Below are positions 53,908 through 62,605 of a DNA stretch of 64,000 bases, piece after piece. Below the pieces are notes generated by a model that saw only the letters and a list, made by a program, of their open reading frames with translations, had not been told where the DNA came from and made no database searches. Position 1 is the first letter of the stretch. Each line of letters starts with the position of its first letter. Position numbers and translations under genes: made by a program. The stretch lies in assembly GCA_036375165.1 (NCBI GenBank), contig DASUSI010000099.1, positions 7,206 through 71,205 on the forward strand. Direction: 5' to 3'. The DNA comes from WHSM01 sp036375165 (GTDB lineage: Bacteria; Actinomycetota; Actinomycetes; Mycobacteriales; Micromonosporaceae).

Positions 53908-54666
53908 GTGACCGCACAACCGATTGAGCGCAGCGCCATGACTCGACGCTTCCCCACAAACCACGACGGCCAGTCCGACGTGCTTTCGCTGAGAAGCGAA
54001 CTGTTCCTGATCGCCCACAATGAAACCACCGGGCACCCGCACGTCGAAAAACGGTCTCTCACGCTTGGGCTCGCCGCCGCTGTACTCCTCGAACTCTGGT
54101 TCGCCGACCGAATCCGCATCGGATGGCGGCCGGACGCCCGAAACGGGATCTGGCAGCAGCATCCCGGGCACATCACCGTTCTCGATGCCACGCCAACCGG
54201 CGACCCCATCACCGACACCGCGCTCACCCTGCTGTGGAATCTCGGTGGCACGCCGCGCATCAACGACTTCGTACGCGCGTTCACCACCACAAACCTCTAC
54301 GAACGGGTACGCGGCCACATGATCGCCGCCGGCACGCTGTGCCAAACCCCCCGACGGCGGTTCCGGTTCTTCCACACCGACGCCTACCTGCCAACACACA
54401 CCGCGTATCCCATCCGGATTCGAGCCAGGATCCGCAACCTCGCCACCCAACGCCACACCGATCACGAGCAGATTGACCACCATGGACTGGCGCTTGCCGC
54501 GCTGGTCACCATGCTGAGGCTTGGCGCGTACCTCTACCCGCCGGACATGTCTCCAGCGCAGCTCCAACAACGGCTGAACGAGATCACCAAGGACCGGTCG
54601 CACACCGCGATCGGAGAGGTTACCGCCGCCATCCGGCCACGCCGTACCGCGAAAAGGAATCGATAA
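53908..54666 (+). CDS. GPP34 family phosphoprotein (GOLPH3-like)
   Basis: 252 aa. GTG 53908 follows AGTAAGGAG by 7 bases and is preferred to ATG 53860, which overlaps the previous frame. SELFLIAHNETTGHPHVEKR, SLTLGLAAAVLLELWFADRI and LAALVTMLRLGAYLYPPDM match the GPP34/GOLPH3 helical fold that binds phosphoinositides in eukaryotes. Bacterial members are common in actinomycetes, but their ligand is unknown. A terminator follows directly. Confidence 0.88.
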   Translation: MTAQPIERSAMTRRFPTNHDGQSDVLSLRSELFLIAHNETTGHPHVEKRSLTLGLAAAVLLELWFADRIRIGWRPDARNGIWQQHPGHITVLDATPTGDPITDTALTLLWNLGGTPRINDFVRAFTTTNLYERVRGHMIAAGTLCQTPRRRFRFFHTDAYLPTHTAYPIRIRARIRNLATQRHTDHEQIDHHGLALAALVTMLRLGAYLYPPDMSPAQLQQRLNEITKDRSHTAIGEVTAAIRPRRTAKRNR

Positions 54667-54673
54667 GTGCGTC

Positions 54674-54704
54674 GCCGCCTCCCGGCAGACCGTCGGGAGG
54701 CGGC
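54674..54704 (+). terminator. Terminator of the GPP34 gene
   Basis: GCCGCCTCCCG and its exact reverse complement are separated by a 9-base loop, starting 8 bases after the stop. Confidence 0.85.
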
Positions 54705-54817
54705 AGCAATGTTCATACTGCCAGTTCCCTACCGGGCAGCGCCGACAAGTAAACAGTGTCAGGAGTCCGTCAGAAGAGATTCAGACGGGCTCCGTTATTC
54801 ACTGACATCATTGTGTT

Positions 54818-55240
54818 GTGGGGGACACAACGAGCGACCCTTTCGTCAGCCAGACAGCACGGCGTCGCACGCAGCTCCCGTACCGCTATACCGCTCTGCT
54901 ACCCCTCGCCTTGTTGGCCCCCTTCAGCGCCACCATTGTCGTAAGTCAGGCATGGAGCGCCTGTGAGGTGCCCCTCAAGACCCGACTCACTGTCTTCTAT
55001 CTGCATTTCCCGACCCTGGTACTCGCCTACATCACGGTGCTCCTTGTCGCCTACCTGTTTGCCGGTCCGGCGGGGTGGCCCCACAGCCTTGTGGTGGTGA
55101 TCTCCGTACTTCTGGTCATGACCGTTACCTGGACCTACTTCGCACTCGCCGGGCTGCCGCTACAGAACGAGTTCTGTCCTGACGTGGAGCCGTCGTGGTG
55201 GCCGTGGCTGCTACCGCCCCTGCCCGGAGCCGCTCCGTAG
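54818..55240 (+). CDS. Small membrane protein of unknown function
   Basis: 140 aa from GTG 54818, with three hydrophobic helices: ALLPLALLAPFSATIVVSQA, PTLVLAYITVLLVAYLFAGP and SLVVVISVLLVMTVTWTYFA. A short acidic, Trp/Pro-rich end follows (NEFCPDVEPSWWPWLLPPLP). No family recognised. GTG 54818 lies in a region with TGTTGTGGGGGAC just upstream. Single gene, no obvious partner. Confidence 0.65.
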   Translation: MGDTTSDPFVSQTARRRTQLPYRYTALLPLALLAPFSATIVVSQAWSACEVPLKTRLTVFYLHFPTLVLAYITVLLVAYLFAGPAGWPHSLVVVISVLLVMTVTWTYFALAGLPLQNEFCPDVEPSWWPWLLPPLPGAAP

Positions 55241-55412
55241 CGGTTGGACACCACAAGCCGGGGCCTTAAGACACTGCCCGCCGGAGCCGGGTACGAGTAG
55301 CAAGAAGTCGATGCATCCGTGGCTGTCGCCTGAGCGTGTCAGGAGTGGCAAGGCGACCGCGCGTAGGGCTGCGCCGCTCTGAGGCAGGGCGCGCACGACA
55401 TTGGGGACTGAA

Positions 55413-56387
55413 ATGAGACTGCGACCGTTGATGAAGACCTCAGCCGTCACGACGGCCGCGTTGGCGGTCGTTCTCGCGACGGGTTCCGGTGCCGGGGGCG
55501 CTGTGTCCACCGAGTATCGCCTGATCGATCTGGGAACGCTCGGCGGCCAGAGTAGTTACGCCACGGCGATCAACGATCGCGGTGACGTGGTCGGGAGCAG
55601 TCAAACCGCCGACGGTTCGTACCACGGCTTCCTCTGGCGGAACGGGAGAATGACGGACCTCGGTACGGTGAGGCCCACTGATATCAACAACAAGGGCCAG
55701 ATCGTCGGAACCATCGACACGGATCAGGGTCTTCAGGCGGTCCTGTGGTCCCGGGACAAAATCACCGACCTGGGTACGCTCGGCAGCGAATTCGACTGGC
55801 CGACCGCCATCAACGGTCGCGGACAGATCGTGGGTATAGGAACGACCGCGAACGGCACTTCGGCCCCCTTCCTGTGGTCACAGGGTCGGATGCGGAAACT
55901 GAACCTTGACGATGTCTCCGACATCAACAATCGCGGGCAGATCACCGGCGGAAGGTTGATCAGCTCCGGCGGGTTCCACGCCAGCGTCTGGTGGCACGGG
56001 AAAGTGACGGACCTCGGCGCGGGCCCGTTCGACCGGAGCAACACCTACGGCATCAACGAACGCGGATGGGTCATCGGGTGGATGTTTTCCGAGCAGCAGG
56101 ACGAGCGCGGGGTGCTCTGGCGTCACGGGACCGTCACTGATGTCGGTACGCTCGGTGGCGGCCGTACCCACCTGATCTCGGTCAACGATCAAGGCCAGAT
56201 TCTCGGGACCTCCCAGCTCGCCAGTGGCCACGAACGTCCGGTCCTGTGGCAGCGTGGCGTGTTGACCGATCTGACCACGCGGGGAGTCGACGCCGAGGCT
56301 GACCTCGTCGGCATCAACAACCGCGGCGACATCGCCGTCAGCATCAGGCCGGTATGGGGTACTGCCCATGCTGCCGTCTACCTGTGA
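55413..56387 (+). CDS. Secreted HAF-repeat protein
   Basis: 324 aa. A signal peptide (SAVTTAALAVVLATGSGAGG) is followed by about seven repeats of the HAF type, each with a DLGTLGG-like strand and an INDRGDVVG-like turn: YRLIDLGTLGGQSSYATAIN, TDLGTLGSEFDWPTAINGRG, TDVGTLGGGRTHLISVNDQG. These make an extracellular beta-propeller. ATG 55413 has a weak GGGGAC upstream. The ligand is unknown. Confidence 0.9.
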   Translation: MRLRPLMKTSAVTTAALAVVLATGSGAGGAVSTEYRLIDLGTLGGQSSYATAINDRGDVVGSSQTADGSYHGFLWRNGRMTDLGTVRPTDINNKGQIVGTIDTDQGLQAVLWSRDKITDLGTLGSEFDWPTAINGRGQIVGIGTTANGTSAPFLWSQGRMRKLNLDDVSDINNRGQITGGRLISSGGFHASVWWHGKVTDLGAGPFDRSNTYGINERGWVIGWMFSEQQDERGVLWRHGTVTDVGTLGGGRTHLISVNDQGQILGTSQLASGHERPVLWQRGVLTDLTTRGVDAEADLVGINNRGDIAVSIRPVWGTAHAAVYL

Positions 56388-56439
56388 CCCTGAACTCGCA
56401 GGAACGACGTTAGATTGGGCCGAACGCCGCCCACCGACC

Positions 56440-56805
56440 ATGCTGGAGTTCGTCGTGTTCGTCGCCACTGTCATGGTGTCCGCTCTCCTCGCCGCGCTCC
56501 TCGTGATGTCGGCCGCCATGAAGCTGAGGCACCAGGAATCGTTTGTGGCGGGCTACATCCGGCTTGGCGTGCCGGAAGACAAGCTCAACTACCTCGCATT
56601 CGTACTCATTGCCGGTGCGGCCGGACTGCTCCTCGGCCTCACGGTGGCACCCATCGGCGTCGCCGCCGCGGTCGGCGTGATCCTGTACTTCGTCGCCGCC
56701 ATCGGGTTCCACATACGGGCAAACGATACAAAAAACGTTCCGATGCCGGCCGTGTTCCTGGTGTTGGGAATCATCGCCCTGGTGCTGCGGCTGGCGACGC
56801 TGTAG
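56440..56805 (+). CDS. DoxX family membrane protein
   Basis: 121 aa, four membrane helices: VVFVATVMVSALLAALLVMS, YLAFVLIAGAAGLLLGLTV, AAAVGVILYFVAAIGFHI and PAVFLVLGIIALVLRLATL. The Lys/Arg/His-rich loop AMKLRHQESFVAGYIRLGVP is DoxX-like. ATG 56440 is preferred to 56368, which overlaps the HAF gene. DoxX-type proteins are linked to redox functions, but the role here is unknown. Confidence 0.85.
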   Translation: MLEFVVFVATVMVSALLAALLVMSAAMKLRHQESFVAGYIRLGVPEDKLNYLAFVLIAGAAGLLLGLTVAPIGVAAAVGVILYFVAAIGFHIRANDTKNVPMPAVFLVLGIIALVLRLATL

Positions 56806-57020
56806 GCCGCCCCGCGGCGTCCGGGTTGGTCCGGCAAGGCTACAAACGCGCTCTCGTACCGCTACCGCCGTGATGACGCTGGCAGGTACAGAGCCTGTTT
56901 CAGCAGGCCGACCTGACGATCACTTCGCTGCGGTTCGTGCCGGAGGGGACTGGTGGACGCCCTCTTTTCTGGGCACAACGGTCAGTAAGCTGACCGGTCC
57001 GGCACATGGGTGAGGTTGGG

Positions 57021-57668
57021 ATGCCGATGGAGTGGATCACGCAAGGATGGTGGAGTTATCCGCTCCTGACGGCCACCATCGCGGGGTCGGCCGTGCTGCC
57101 CCCCATACCGAGCGAAAGCGCCATGGTCACGGCCATGAGTCTCGCGACTGCCGGGGAACTCAGCCTGATCCTGGTCTGCCTGGCCTGCGCACTCGGATCG
57201 ACCTTCGGCGATGTCCTGGCCTACGGACTCGGCCGCGTCGTGCGGCAGCGGGCTCGGAGCCGCGCTGAGCGTTCAGAACGAGGACAAGCGGCCCTGCGGT
57301 GGATGGCAGAACGTGGCGACGGCTGGGGACCCGGACTGATCGTGGCCGGACGCTTCGTCCCTGGCGGAGCCACCGCGGTCGGGATCTCCGCCGGAGTATT
57401 CGCCTACCCGTTCCGGCGATTCGTCGTCTTCGCAGGTATCGGCGCCGCCGTGTGGACCGGGTACGGGGTGGCACTGGCCTTCCTGGGGCAGGTGGCGTTC
57501 CCGGGGAACGTGTGGGCGAGCACCGCAGTCGCCGTCGGGCTGGTCCTCGGCTTGAGCGGCCTGCTCCACGTCTGGCGGGTAAGCAACCGGCGCGTACACC
57601 ACGAACGCCCGAAGCGACCGGCACCCGTCATCCGAGACCGGGACGACACCTGGATCACCCGCTTCTGA
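57021..57668 (+). CDS. DedA/SNARE-associated family membrane protein
   Basis: 215 aa from ATG 57021, which follows GAGG by 6 bases; ATG 57006 is possible. The DedA pattern is seen: re-entrant loop PPIPSESAMVTAMSLATAGE, GSTFGDVLAYGLGR, and the conserved GRFVPGGATAVGISAGVFAY with its Arg, then FVVFAGIGAAVWTGYGVALA. Members move phospholipids (undecaprenyl phosphate in some) and support membrane potential. Confidence 0.9.
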   Translation: MPMEWITQGWWSYPLLTATIAGSAVLPPIPSESAMVTAMSLATAGELSLILVCLACALGSTFGDVLAYGLGRVVRQRARSRAERSERGQAALRWMAERGDGWGPGLIVAGRFVPGGATAVGISAGVFAYPFRRFVVFAGIGAAVWTGYGVALAFLGQVAFPGNVWASTAVAVGLVLGLSGLLHVWRVSNRRVHHERPKRPAPVIRDRDDTWITRF

Positions 57669-57818
57669 CCAGCCTCAACGCCATCAAGGCCGGGGACGTT
57701 CGACCCACGGGTACGGGCCAGCCGCCCCCTTCAGCCTCACCCGGATCGGGGCAACGTCGGTTCCATGGCCGCGTCCGTCAGAGTCGATCCGACACGGCTG
57801 CCAACGAGGTGAGGGATC

Positions 57819-58745
57819 ATGACGGCAGTGATTTCGGTGTCCGGGTTGGTGAAGAACTTCGGAACCACCCGGGCCCTGGACCATCTGGACCTGACCGTGT
57901 CAGCCGGCGAGGTACACGGCTTCCTGGGCCCCAACGGCGCGGGCAAGACCACCACAATCCGGGTACTGCTGGGGCTGCTGCGCCGCGACGGCGGGCAGGT
58001 CAACCTGCTCGGCGGGGACCCCTGGCGGGACGCGGTCCGGCTGCACCGCCGCCTGGCGTACGTGCCGGGGGAGGTGAACCTGTGGCCCAACCTCACCGGT
58101 GGCGAAGTGATCGACCTGCTCGGTTCGCTGCGCGGCGGGCTGGACCACTCCCGGCGAGCGGACCTCCTGGACCGGTTCGCGTTGGATCCGAGAAAACGGT
58201 GCCGCGCCTACTCCAAGGGCAACCGGCAGAAGGTGGCGCTTGTCGCGGCATTCGCGTCCGACGTTGAGCTGTACCTACTCGACGAGCCGACCTCTGGTCT
58301 GGACCCGCTGATGGAAACGGTGTTCCAGGACGTGGTACGGGAGCTACGCGAGGCGGGCAGCACTGTGCTGCTGTCCAGCCACATCCTCTCCGAGGTTGAG
58401 GCGCTGTGCGACCGGGTCACCATCGTGCGTGACGGTCGGGCCGCCGAGTCGGGCAGCTTCGACGAGTTGCGCCATCTCACCCGTACCAGCGTGGTCGTGG
58501 AGACGTCGCGACCGATCGACGGACTGAGCCAGTTGCCTGGGGTACACGACGTGAGCCTTGACGGTCCCCGGACGCGGTTCAGCGTTGACCAGGGCCAGCT
58601 CAACCGGGTGCTGGAACGCCTGGTCGCGCTGGACGTACGTACCCTGGTCAGCTCCCCACCCACGCTGGAGGAACTGTTCCTGCGCCACTACGGCGACGAC
58701 ATCGCCGCCGGGCGCGGGAACGCGGACCTGGCGGGTGTGCGATGA
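57819..58745 (+). CDS. ABC transporter ATP-binding protein (ABC-2 exporter)
   Basis: 308 aa. ATG 57819 follows GAGGTGAGGG by 5 bases. Walker A is LGPNGAGKTTTIRVLLGLL. The signature helix reads YSKGNRQKVALVAAF, a variant of LSGGQ. Walker B is LYLLDEPTSGLDPLMETVFQ and the switch is SSHILSEVEALCDRV. The C-terminal extension (FSVDQGQLNRVLERLVALDV) is typical of drug exporters. It overlaps the permease gene by four bases. Confidence 0.95.
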   Translation: MTAVISVSGLVKNFGTTRALDHLDLTVSAGEVHGFLGPNGAGKTTTIRVLLGLLRRDGGQVNLLGGDPWRDAVRLHRRLAYVPGEVNLWPNLTGGEVIDLLGSLRGGLDHSRRADLLDRFALDPRKRCRAYSKGNRQKVALVAAFASDVELYLLDEPTSGLDPLMETVFQDVVRELREAGSTVLLSSHILSEVEALCDRVTIVRDGRAAESGSFDELRHLTRTSVVVETSRPIDGLSQLPGVHDVSLDGPRTRFSVDQGQLNRVLERLVALDVRTLVSSPPTLEELFLRHYGDDIAAGRGNADLAGVR

Positions 58746-60361
58746 ACGCCTTGACGGGCACGGCAGCGCTGATGCGGCTCGCCGTGCGTCGCGACCGGAT
58801 CACTCTCCCCGCCTGGATGCTGGGGCTGGCCGCCTTCACCGCCGGGACCACCGCCCTCTGGGTCGACCAGCTCCGCAGCGCGGCCTACGTGGCCCAGGAG
58901 GTGCAGGTTGCCGCCACCAGCCCGGGAGTCCGCATGCTCGGCCTGGCCTCGGGTCCCACCGTCGGTGGGTACGCCATGGTCCGGGACTACCTCCTGCTCG
59001 CGGTGCTCGCCGCGCTGATGAGCATCTTCGCCGTGGTGCGGCACACCCGGCAGGGCGAGGAAACCGTCCGGGCAGAGCTGATCGGTGCCGCGGTGGTGGG
59101 CCGCCACGCCGGCCTCGCCGCCGCGCTGATCGTGACGGTCGCGGCAAACGTCGTCCTCGCGGTACTGCTCGGCCTGGCATTGATGGTGACCGGACAGCCG
59201 GCTGCCGGCTCGTTCGCCGCCGGCGCGGCGGTCGCCGCTGTGGGGGTCACGTTCGCTGGCGTGGCCGCGATCACCACCCAACTGGCCTCCAGCACCCGAG
59301 GTGCCAGCGGCATGGCCGCAGCCGTCCTTGGGCTGGCCTTCCTGAGCAGTGGGATCGGGAACGTGGCCGGCACAGTCGACCCCAGCGGGCTGCGGGTCGT
59401 CAGCGCCTGGCCGGCCTGGCTGTCCCCCATCGGCTGGGGCCAGCAGATGCGGCCGTTCGGCGGCGACAACTGGTGGCCGCTGGGCCTCGTGGTGGCCCTC
59501 TTCCTCGCATGCGTCGGCGTGGCCGCCCTGCTCACCGCCCGGCGTGACTTCGGGCGCGGCATGCTGCCACAGCGCCCCGGCCATGAGCGGGCCAGCCGTA
59601 CGCTCCGCAGCCCGTTCGGACTGGCCTGGCGGCTGCAACGGGGGGCGCTGCTCGGCTGGGCCGTCGGCATGCTGGGTTTCGGCCTCGTGATGGGCGGCCT
59701 CATCGGACAGGTCACGGAAACAGACACCGCCCGCGAGTGGTACGCCCAGGTGGGCGGCAGCGAGCGGATTCTCGACGCCTACCGCGCCTCGATCATCCAG
59801 ATGGCCGGTATGGCAGCGGCCATCTACGTCGTCCAAGTGCTACTGCGGATGCGTACCGAGGAGACCGACGGGCCGCTGGAACCGGTCCTCGCGACGGCGG
59901 TCAGCCGGCTCGGCTGGGTGGCCAGCTACGCGGTCGCCGCGTTGCTGGGTGCCACCGCGCTGTTGCTGCTGTACGCCATTGGCACAGGACTGGCCGCTGG
60001 CGCGGTGCTGGGCGACCCGGCTGAACAGGTGCGCAACCTGATCGGGCCCAGCCTGGTACAGCTACCCGGAATCCTGGTGATCGGCGCTGTCGTGATCGCG
60101 GTGGTCGGCCTACTACCCCGCTTCGCTGGCCCGGTGTCCTGGGCACTGCTGATAGCGTCCATCCTGATCGGCCCGCTGTTCGGACCCGCCCTCAAGATGC
60201 CCTGGTGGGTGCAGGACCTCTCGCCGTTCACCCACATCCCCAAGGTCCCGGCGGTTCCGGTCAACGTCGCCCCGATCCTTGGGCTGATCGCAGTCGTCGC
60301 CGCCTTCACCATCGCCGGACTGGTATCACTACGCCGCCGCAATCTCGCCCTACCCGCTTGA
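58742..60361 (+). CDS. ABC-2 type permease, polyketide-antibiotic-exporter type
   Basis: 539 aa with about 12 membrane helices in two homologous halves (for example LPAWMLGLAAFTAGTTALWV and RGALLGWAVGMLGFGLVMGG). The double size and the RRDRITLPAWMLGL start match actinobacterial exporters once annotated as polyketide antibiotic exporters (TipS/AbcA-like). GTVDPSGLRVVSAWPAWLSP and SPFTHIPKVPAVPVNVAPIL are family features. Substrate unknown; no biosynthetic genes adjoin. Confidence 0.9.
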   Translation: MNALTGTAALMRLAVRRDRITLPAWMLGLAAFTAGTTALWVDQLRSAAYVAQEVQVAATSPGVRMLGLASGPTVGGYAMVRDYLLLAVLAALMSIFAVVRHTRQGEETVRAELIGAAVVGRHAGLAAALIVTVAANVVLAVLLGLALMVTGQPAAGSFAAGAAVAAVGVTFAGVAAITTQLASSTRGASGMAAAVLGLAFLSSGIGNVAGTVDPSGLRVVSAWPAWLSPIGWGQQMRPFGGDNWWPLGLVVALFLACVGVAALLTARRDFGRGMLPQRPGHERASRTLRSPFGLAWRLQRGALLGWAVGMLGFGLVMGGLIGQVTETDTAREWYAQVGGSERILDAYRASIIQMAGMAAAIYVVQVLLRMRTEETDGPLEPVLATAVSRLGWVASYAVAALLGATALLLLYAIGTGLAAGAVLGDPAEQVRNLIGPSLVQLPGILVIGAVVIAVVGLLPRFAGPVSWALLIASILIGPLFGPALKMPWWVQDLSPFTHIPKVPAVPVNVAPILGLIAVVAAFTIAGLVSLRRRNLALPA

Positions 60362-60411
60362 GGGCGGTCGCGGCGACACCGTCCACCTCTCCGGCCAAGG
60401 GAGCCAAGGAC

Positions 60412-60877
60412 ATGACCGAGCGGGTCACACCACGGCAGTTCCACAAGGCCGTCGGCTTCGAGGATTGGCGTGTCGTTGGCGACGGAGCGTGTGCGCAATT
60501 TCGCACCGGGTCGTTCACGGTCGGGAGCCGGCTCGTGCAGGCGATCAGTGAACTGGACGGTCTCGGCAATCACCACCCCGACGTTCTGGCGTGCCGTACT
60601 CGGCTACGCCAACCGCCCCGACAGCTCCGGCGAGCTGAACGACCCGCACTGCCGCTGGCCGACTGTCTTCTTCCAGCAGATGGACGCGCCACGCCCGCAG
60701 CGCAACCGCATCCACATCGACGTCTGGGTGCCGCACGACCAGGCGGAAGCGCGTGTCGGGGTGGCGATCGCCGCGGGCGGACACCTGGTGACCGATCAGC
60801 ACGCGCCGTCGTGGTGGGTGCTGGCCGACACCGAGGGCAACGAGGCCTGTGTGGCCACCTGGATGACCAGCGATTGA
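60412..60877 (+). pseudogene. PCD-VOC fusion gene with internal deletion and frameshift
   Basis: ATG 60412 (GGGAGCCAAGGAC upstream) begins a pterin-4a-carbinolamine dehydratase-like half: MTERVTPRQFHKAVGFEDWR to ELDGLGNHHPDV with the HHP motif. At 60584 the sequence jumps, in another frame, into the second VOC half: FWRAVLGYANRPDSSGEL, RNRIHIDVWVPHDQAEARVG, GHLVTDQHAPSWWVLADTEG. Intact relatives carry about 55-60 more residues between these points. The deletion leaves the first part reading into unrelated sequence. This is a clean internal deletion, so the product is almost certainly not functional. Confidence 0.85.
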
Positions 60878-61016
60878 AGCGCTGCGGCCGGAGTCGCGAG
60901 CAGGCGCGCATGGGCCACGGCTCCTCCCAGGCGGCGATGATCCACCAACACCCGGGCGAGCACGGTTGATTGCCCGGCAATGGCCCATCACCTTGTCGGA
61001 GATCAGGTGGCGGGAT

Positions 61017-61370
61017 TCAGAAGGTAAGCACCTGGTCGGCTTCGACGGTCCAGGCGGCCAGTTCGTCGATGGTGGAACGTGGTGCGTCGTCGATGAGGTG
61101 CTCCTTGGTCAACCCGCGGGCGTCCAGGCAGGTGCCGCAGCAGGCGATGTGGCCACCGTGGCGCGCGAAGGTCTTGAGCATCCGGTCCAGCGTGTAGTAC
61201 CCATCAGGCGTCTTCTGGCCCTTTACGGCGCAGGTGACCGCGTCGCCCATCAGGAAGACCGAGACCTCGGTGTCATCGCGCCTGGTCAACGCGACGGCGA
61301 GACGGATGGCGTTGAACGTCTTGTCAGCGCCGTACGCGGGGCTGTTGACGATGAGCAGGATCTTCTTCAT
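61017..61370 (-). CDS. DsrE family protein
   Basis: 117 aa from ATG 61370 (MKKILLIVNSPAYGADKTFN). The DsrE/DsrF fold is seen, with MKTFARHGGHIACCGTCLDA giving a CCGTC cluster and EVSVFLMGDAVTCAVKGQKT giving another Cys. Such proteins handle sulfur or persulfides; the CxxC-like cluster fits. Frame upstream to 61403 exists but the ATG matches the family. Single gene. Confidence 0.9.
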   Translation of the reverse strand: MKKILLIVNSPAYGADKTFNAIRLAVALTRRDDTEVSVFLMGDAVTCAVKGQKTPDGYYTLDRMLKTFARHGGHIACCGTCLDARGLTKEHLIDDAPRSTIDELAAWTVEADQVLTF

Positions 61371-61659
61371 ACCGCTGAGCGTCGCTCTGGCGATTCCTGT
61401 CACGCAAGGGACGAAGACCCCTCACCGCCGTACAGAGGACCCGACGGCGAATGTGACGGTCCGAGTGCTGGTGATCAGGCCCCGTACGCTCAAGGCGACG
61501 ATCACCTCATCCGCACCGAGCCACCACCGCCCATCGGCCTTCCACGGCCGTGATGAGCCGGACTGTGCCGGTCGGGAATTCGGCAGCGAACGGCTACGTC
61601 GGCTTACATCGATGGCTTTCCATGAGACAGGAGTTTGGCGCGCCAGGCATTCTGGTGTC

Positions 61660-62073
61660 GTGTCCACTGTGCGTGATTTCCTGAACCAGGTGGCCGAGCA
61701 ACTGGGCGACCGAGCCTCGCTGCGGGTCGAGTCGCTCGACGGTGACGAGTGGATCGAGTTGTTGCCGAGGAACCCACGCGCGGCGAAGGTGGCGGTGGGG
61801 TACTCGCCCCTGGACCCGGACGCGGACCTGTGGATCACAATCGCGGACGAGGACGGGGGTGAGCCTGGTGACCTGGAATGGCTCGAACAGGTGTCAGCCG
61901 CGGCGATCGCAGGGCGAGTGAGGCTCATCGAGGGCAGCGGCCGCCACCTCCTCGAAGTCACAGTGGCATCTGGGGATGTCCGGGGCAGCACCGCCTACGA
62001 TCTCCGCGGCTGCCTCCCTGCTCCTTTCTGGCCTCGACGCGCCACGGTCACACAATTCGAGCCGTACTCATAG
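61660..62073 (+). CDS. Protein of unknown function, 137 aa (immunity-like composition)
   Basis: I do not recognise a family. The frame is open from 61234, but the likely start is GTG 61660 or 61669, giving VSTVRDFLNQVAEQLGDRAS. ATG 61612 is also possible; no good ribosome binding site was found. It is acidic, cytosolic, with LDGDEWIELLPRNP, SPLDPDADLWITIADEDGGE and LIEGSGRHLLEVTVASGDVR, a small alpha/beta layout like some immunity proteins. That comparison is only a guess. Confidence 0.6.
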   Translation: MSTVRDFLNQVAEQLGDRASLRVESLDGDEWIELLPRNPRAAKVAVGYSPLDPDADLWITIADEDGGEPGDLEWLEQVSAAAIAGRVRLIEGSGRHLLEVTVASGDVRGSTAYDLRGCLPAPFWPRRATVTQFEPYS

Positions 62074-62158
62074 TGAGGCGGGTCACTGCCGACGCGCTAT
62101 GTGGTCACCCATGGCGATCGAGATGATCCTTTGCGTGAACGGGCCCATTCGGTAGCCT

Positions 62159-62605
62159 TCAGCTGAGCTGCTCGGCCAGTGCGACGATGTCAGCGCTGAG
62201 CCGGAAAACGCACCGGCGAACACGCTGGGCATACGATGATGCCCTCTGGGCCGCGGACGTAACAGAGCCGATAGCTGTCCTAAACATCATGTTCGCCGTC
62301 GAAGACATTGAGGACGTCCTTGCCCGCGCCTGCACACCCACGGCGCCGAACTGGTTGGCGAGCTGGACCAGTACGACGGCCACGGCCGGCTTGAGTTGAC
62401 GAAGTTCCACACGCCGACGGCGGTCCGGGGTCCGCATCATTGCGATGTCGACCCGGACGTTGTCGAGCCCGGAGACACGGTCCACCCAACGTCCCTCGAC
62501 TGACGCCTCGCCCTCCAGCTCCATACCAAGTTCGACAAAGAACGCAATAGCAGTCTCAAGATCGTCGACAACGACGCCGACGTGGTCCATCCGCTGAATC
62601 GTCAT
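62159..62605 (-). pseudogene. Scrambled VOC (glyoxalase-like) gene with two internal segments inverted
   Basis: ATG 62605 begins MTIQRMDHVGVVVDDLETAI, GMELEGEASVEGRWVDRV and VRVDIAMMRTP on the minus strand (62605 to about 62429). The expected next part, DGHGRLELTKFHTPTAVR, is on the plus strand at 62375-62428. The following part, IMFAVEDIEDVLAR then LHTHGAELVGELDQY with a 2-base shift, is on the plus strand at 62286-62374. The end returns to the minus strand: DSYRLCYVRGPEGIIV (62233-62280) and IVALAEQLS (62159-62188). The gene is thus in order A, inverted B, inverted C, D, with about 14 residues between B and C missing and 44 bases inserted in D. Confidence 0.88.
62184..62237. mobile_element. 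44-bp insert with 5-bp target duplication and imperfect terminal repeats
   Basis: ACGAT occurs at 62184-62188 and again at 62233-62237, flanking 44 bases (62189-62232). Removing the insert and one ACGAT restores the VOC frame GPEGIIVALAEQLS. The insert ends, GTCAGCGCTGAGCCGG and the complement of CCGGCGAACACGCTGGGC, are imperfect inverted repeats sharing CAGCG and GCCGG. It resembles a tiny non-autonomous element or an excision remnant. Confidence 0.5.

Noticed and set aside
58688..59836. 382-codon minus-strand frame over the ABC permease
   Set aside because: Shadow frame; the plus strand has clear membrane helices and a coupled ATPase.
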